From Pseudomonadaceae bacterium (GTDB lineage Bacteria > Pseudomonadota > Alphaproteobacteria > UBA2136 > UBA6156): DNA of 5,605 bases. The notes under the pieces were generated by a model, which worked only from the letters and a program-made list of their open reading frames with translations, had not been told where the DNA came from and did not search any database. The position numbers and the translations under genes were made by a program. The stretch lies in assembly GCA_947464215.1 (NCBI GenBank), contig CANHVX010000068.1:1-5605 (forward strand), read 5' to 3'. This document shows, in pieces, positions 4,931-5,605 of this stretch (position 1 is its first letter; each line of letters begins with the position of its first letter).

Positions 4931-5605
4931 CTACGACGAGGCTGGAGGTGTTGGGCTTGGATTTTCCCACAGGGCCTGCCAGTTTTGCGCGGGCACAATG
5001 AGGCCGATGACGAAACACAGCGGCTCGAACACCAGGCGCACCAGCTTACCGGCCCATGACCCGTGGGGCACTACACCCATTTGGTAGGCTATCTCGTGCG
5101 CGCGCGTTAGGGCTATTGGGCGCATGATGGCTTCGGCCAGCGGCGAACGGCGCATAAGCCGCACGTAGGGCACCGCCCAGGCGTGGTAGCCGCGTTCGGC
5201 GATGGGCGAGCCATGATAGCGCGCCCAGTCGAGGTTGGCGCGCCATACCTCTTTGGACATCTCGCCTTTGAACGTGAAGTGTGTGCAAATGACTTTTGAC
5301 TTTGTCCCCTGACTGCCCGGGTTGGTGGCGAAACTCTGAGCCGTTTGACCGCTGACAGGGTTACCGCTGCGATCGTATCCACACCCAGGGCAGTTTTGGC
5401 CACTGCTGTTGAAGTTACCAACCTGGCTACCGCCGCCGCCACCTCCTCCCCCTCCGCCGCCTCCGCCATAATAGACGGGAGGTGGGGGTGGTGGGGGGGG
5501 GGGAGTGCAGGTAACACGCCGGCACTGGGTGCCATCCCAAAACGCGCTCAGGTTCTGGCAGCGCATAATCACATCGAGCTCGCTCTGATACTGCTTCAGC
5601 ACCAC
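4931..5605 (-). CDS. C-terminal part of a Pro/Gly-linker protein, open at the right edge
   Basis: 224 codons are visible. The frame is open to the last base, so the Val/GTG at 5605 is probably internal and the N-terminus is missing. Order: a Cys-bearing segment CQNLSAFWDGTQCRRVTC (16-33), nine Pro (35-43), VYY, 13 Gly (47-59), an Asn/Ser/Gly-rich region with CPGC (72-75), then a folded domain KVICTHFTFKGEMSKEVW...YHAWAVPYVRLMRRSPL...AHEIAYQMGV (104-178) and a hydrophobic stretch LVRLVFEPLCFVIGLIVP (188-205). The C-terminal block resembles one I remember from alphaproteobacterial hypothetical proteins with low-complexity linkers, often with surface or phage-tail-like architecture; I cannot name the family. 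The Cys segment may be the last of several repeats lying outside the window. The hydrophobic stretch near the end may associate with the membrane. Location and function are undetermined. Confidence 0.75.
   Translation of the reverse strand: MVLKQYQSELDVIMRCQNLSAFWDGTQCRRVTCTPPPPPPPPPVYYGGGGGGGGGGGGGSQVGNFNSSGQNCPGCGYDRSGNPVSGQTAQSFATNPGSQGTKSKVICTHFTFKGEMSKEVWRANLDWARYHGSPIAERGYHAWAVPYVRLMRRSPLAEAIMRPIALTRAHEIAYQMGVVPHGSWAGKLVRLVFEPLCFVIGLIVPAQNWQALWENPSPTPPASS
5429..5467 (-). repeat. Tract encoding 13 consecutive glycines
   Basis: An imperfect GGN trinucleotide repeat on the coding strand. The Gly codons are mixed (GGC, GGA, GGG, GGT), so the amino-acid run, rather than a pure DNA microsatellite, seems to be maintained. 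It encodes residues 47-59 of the right-edge protein and would act as a highly flexible linker. Confidence 0.85.
5477..5503. repeat. Pro9-encoding tract with G11 homopolymer and G-quadruplex motif
   Basis: The coding (minus) strand encodes nine Pro. The plus strand reads as successive G runs (5477-5479, 5484-5488, then eleven G at 5493-5503). This satisfies the usual G3+ four-tract quadruplex pattern with short loops, if the G11 run supplies two tracts. The uninterrupted eleven-base homopolymer inside an ORF is a potential slippage site. A change of one or two bases there would frameshift the 3' two-thirds of the visible gene. Confidence 0.7.

Noticed and set aside
5113..5535. Minus-strand alternative frame (140 codons) inside the right-edge gene.
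   Set aside because: It is a same-strand out-of-frame shadow; the longer frame has the coherent Pro/Gly linker and C-terminal domain. Resequencing of the G11 run would be needed to exclude a frame error.

Overview
The window looks like a piece of an alphaproteobacterial chromosome. The best lineage signal is a complex I subunit A (NuoA) of the alphaproteobacterial/mitochondrial type. An AFG1/ZapE-type ATPase, a DUF2335 membrane protein and a protein with a C-terminal block that I associate with alphaproteobacterial hypothetical proteins are all compatible with this. I cannot place it more precisely. Most genes are GC-rich with G/C-ending codons; one short stretch near the middle is clearly more AT-rich.

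Layout. Left block (about 1-2600), all on the minus strand, in transcription order: an AFG1/ZapE-like ATPase (1518-2552, possibly from 2603), a RimK-like ATP-grasp protein (521-1468), and nuoA (43-396, possibly from 423). The rest of a nuo operon presumably lies beyond the left edge. A perfect 14-bp inverted repeat (13-51) spans the nuoA stop codon. Between about 2553 and 2771 is a divergent intergenic region with short direct repeats and a plausible plus-strand promoter.

Middle block (2772-4927), all on the plus strand and tightly packed: an 80-aa hypothetical protein, a DUF2335 two-TM membrane protein whose start overlaps it by 41 bp, an MscS-type mechanosensitive channel 12 bp further on, and a 190-aa secreted protein of unknown function whose ATG lies one base after the MscS stop. 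The first gene is about 41% GC against about 67% in a sampled stretch of the neighbouring AFG1 gene, so the front of this operon may be an acquired module. The MscS/secreted pair looks translationally linked.

Right block (4931-5605): the C-terminal part of a minus-strand gene, open at the window edge. It ends 3 bp from the stop of the opposing gene and encodes a Cys-bearing segment, a run of 9 Pro, a run of 13 Gly and a conserved-looking C-terminal domain. The DNA of the Pro/Gly linker includes an 11-G homopolymer and a G-quadruplex-capable sequence.

Points most worth following: the ATP-grasp protein appears to have lost two of the three metal-binding residues known in RimK; the 80-aa/DUF2335 pair may be a transferable module; the secreted four-cysteine protein is an unrecognised partner gene of an MscS channel; and the G11 tract could make the right-edge gene switchable. 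No tRNA, rRNA, CRISPR array, transposase or insertion sequence is visible.
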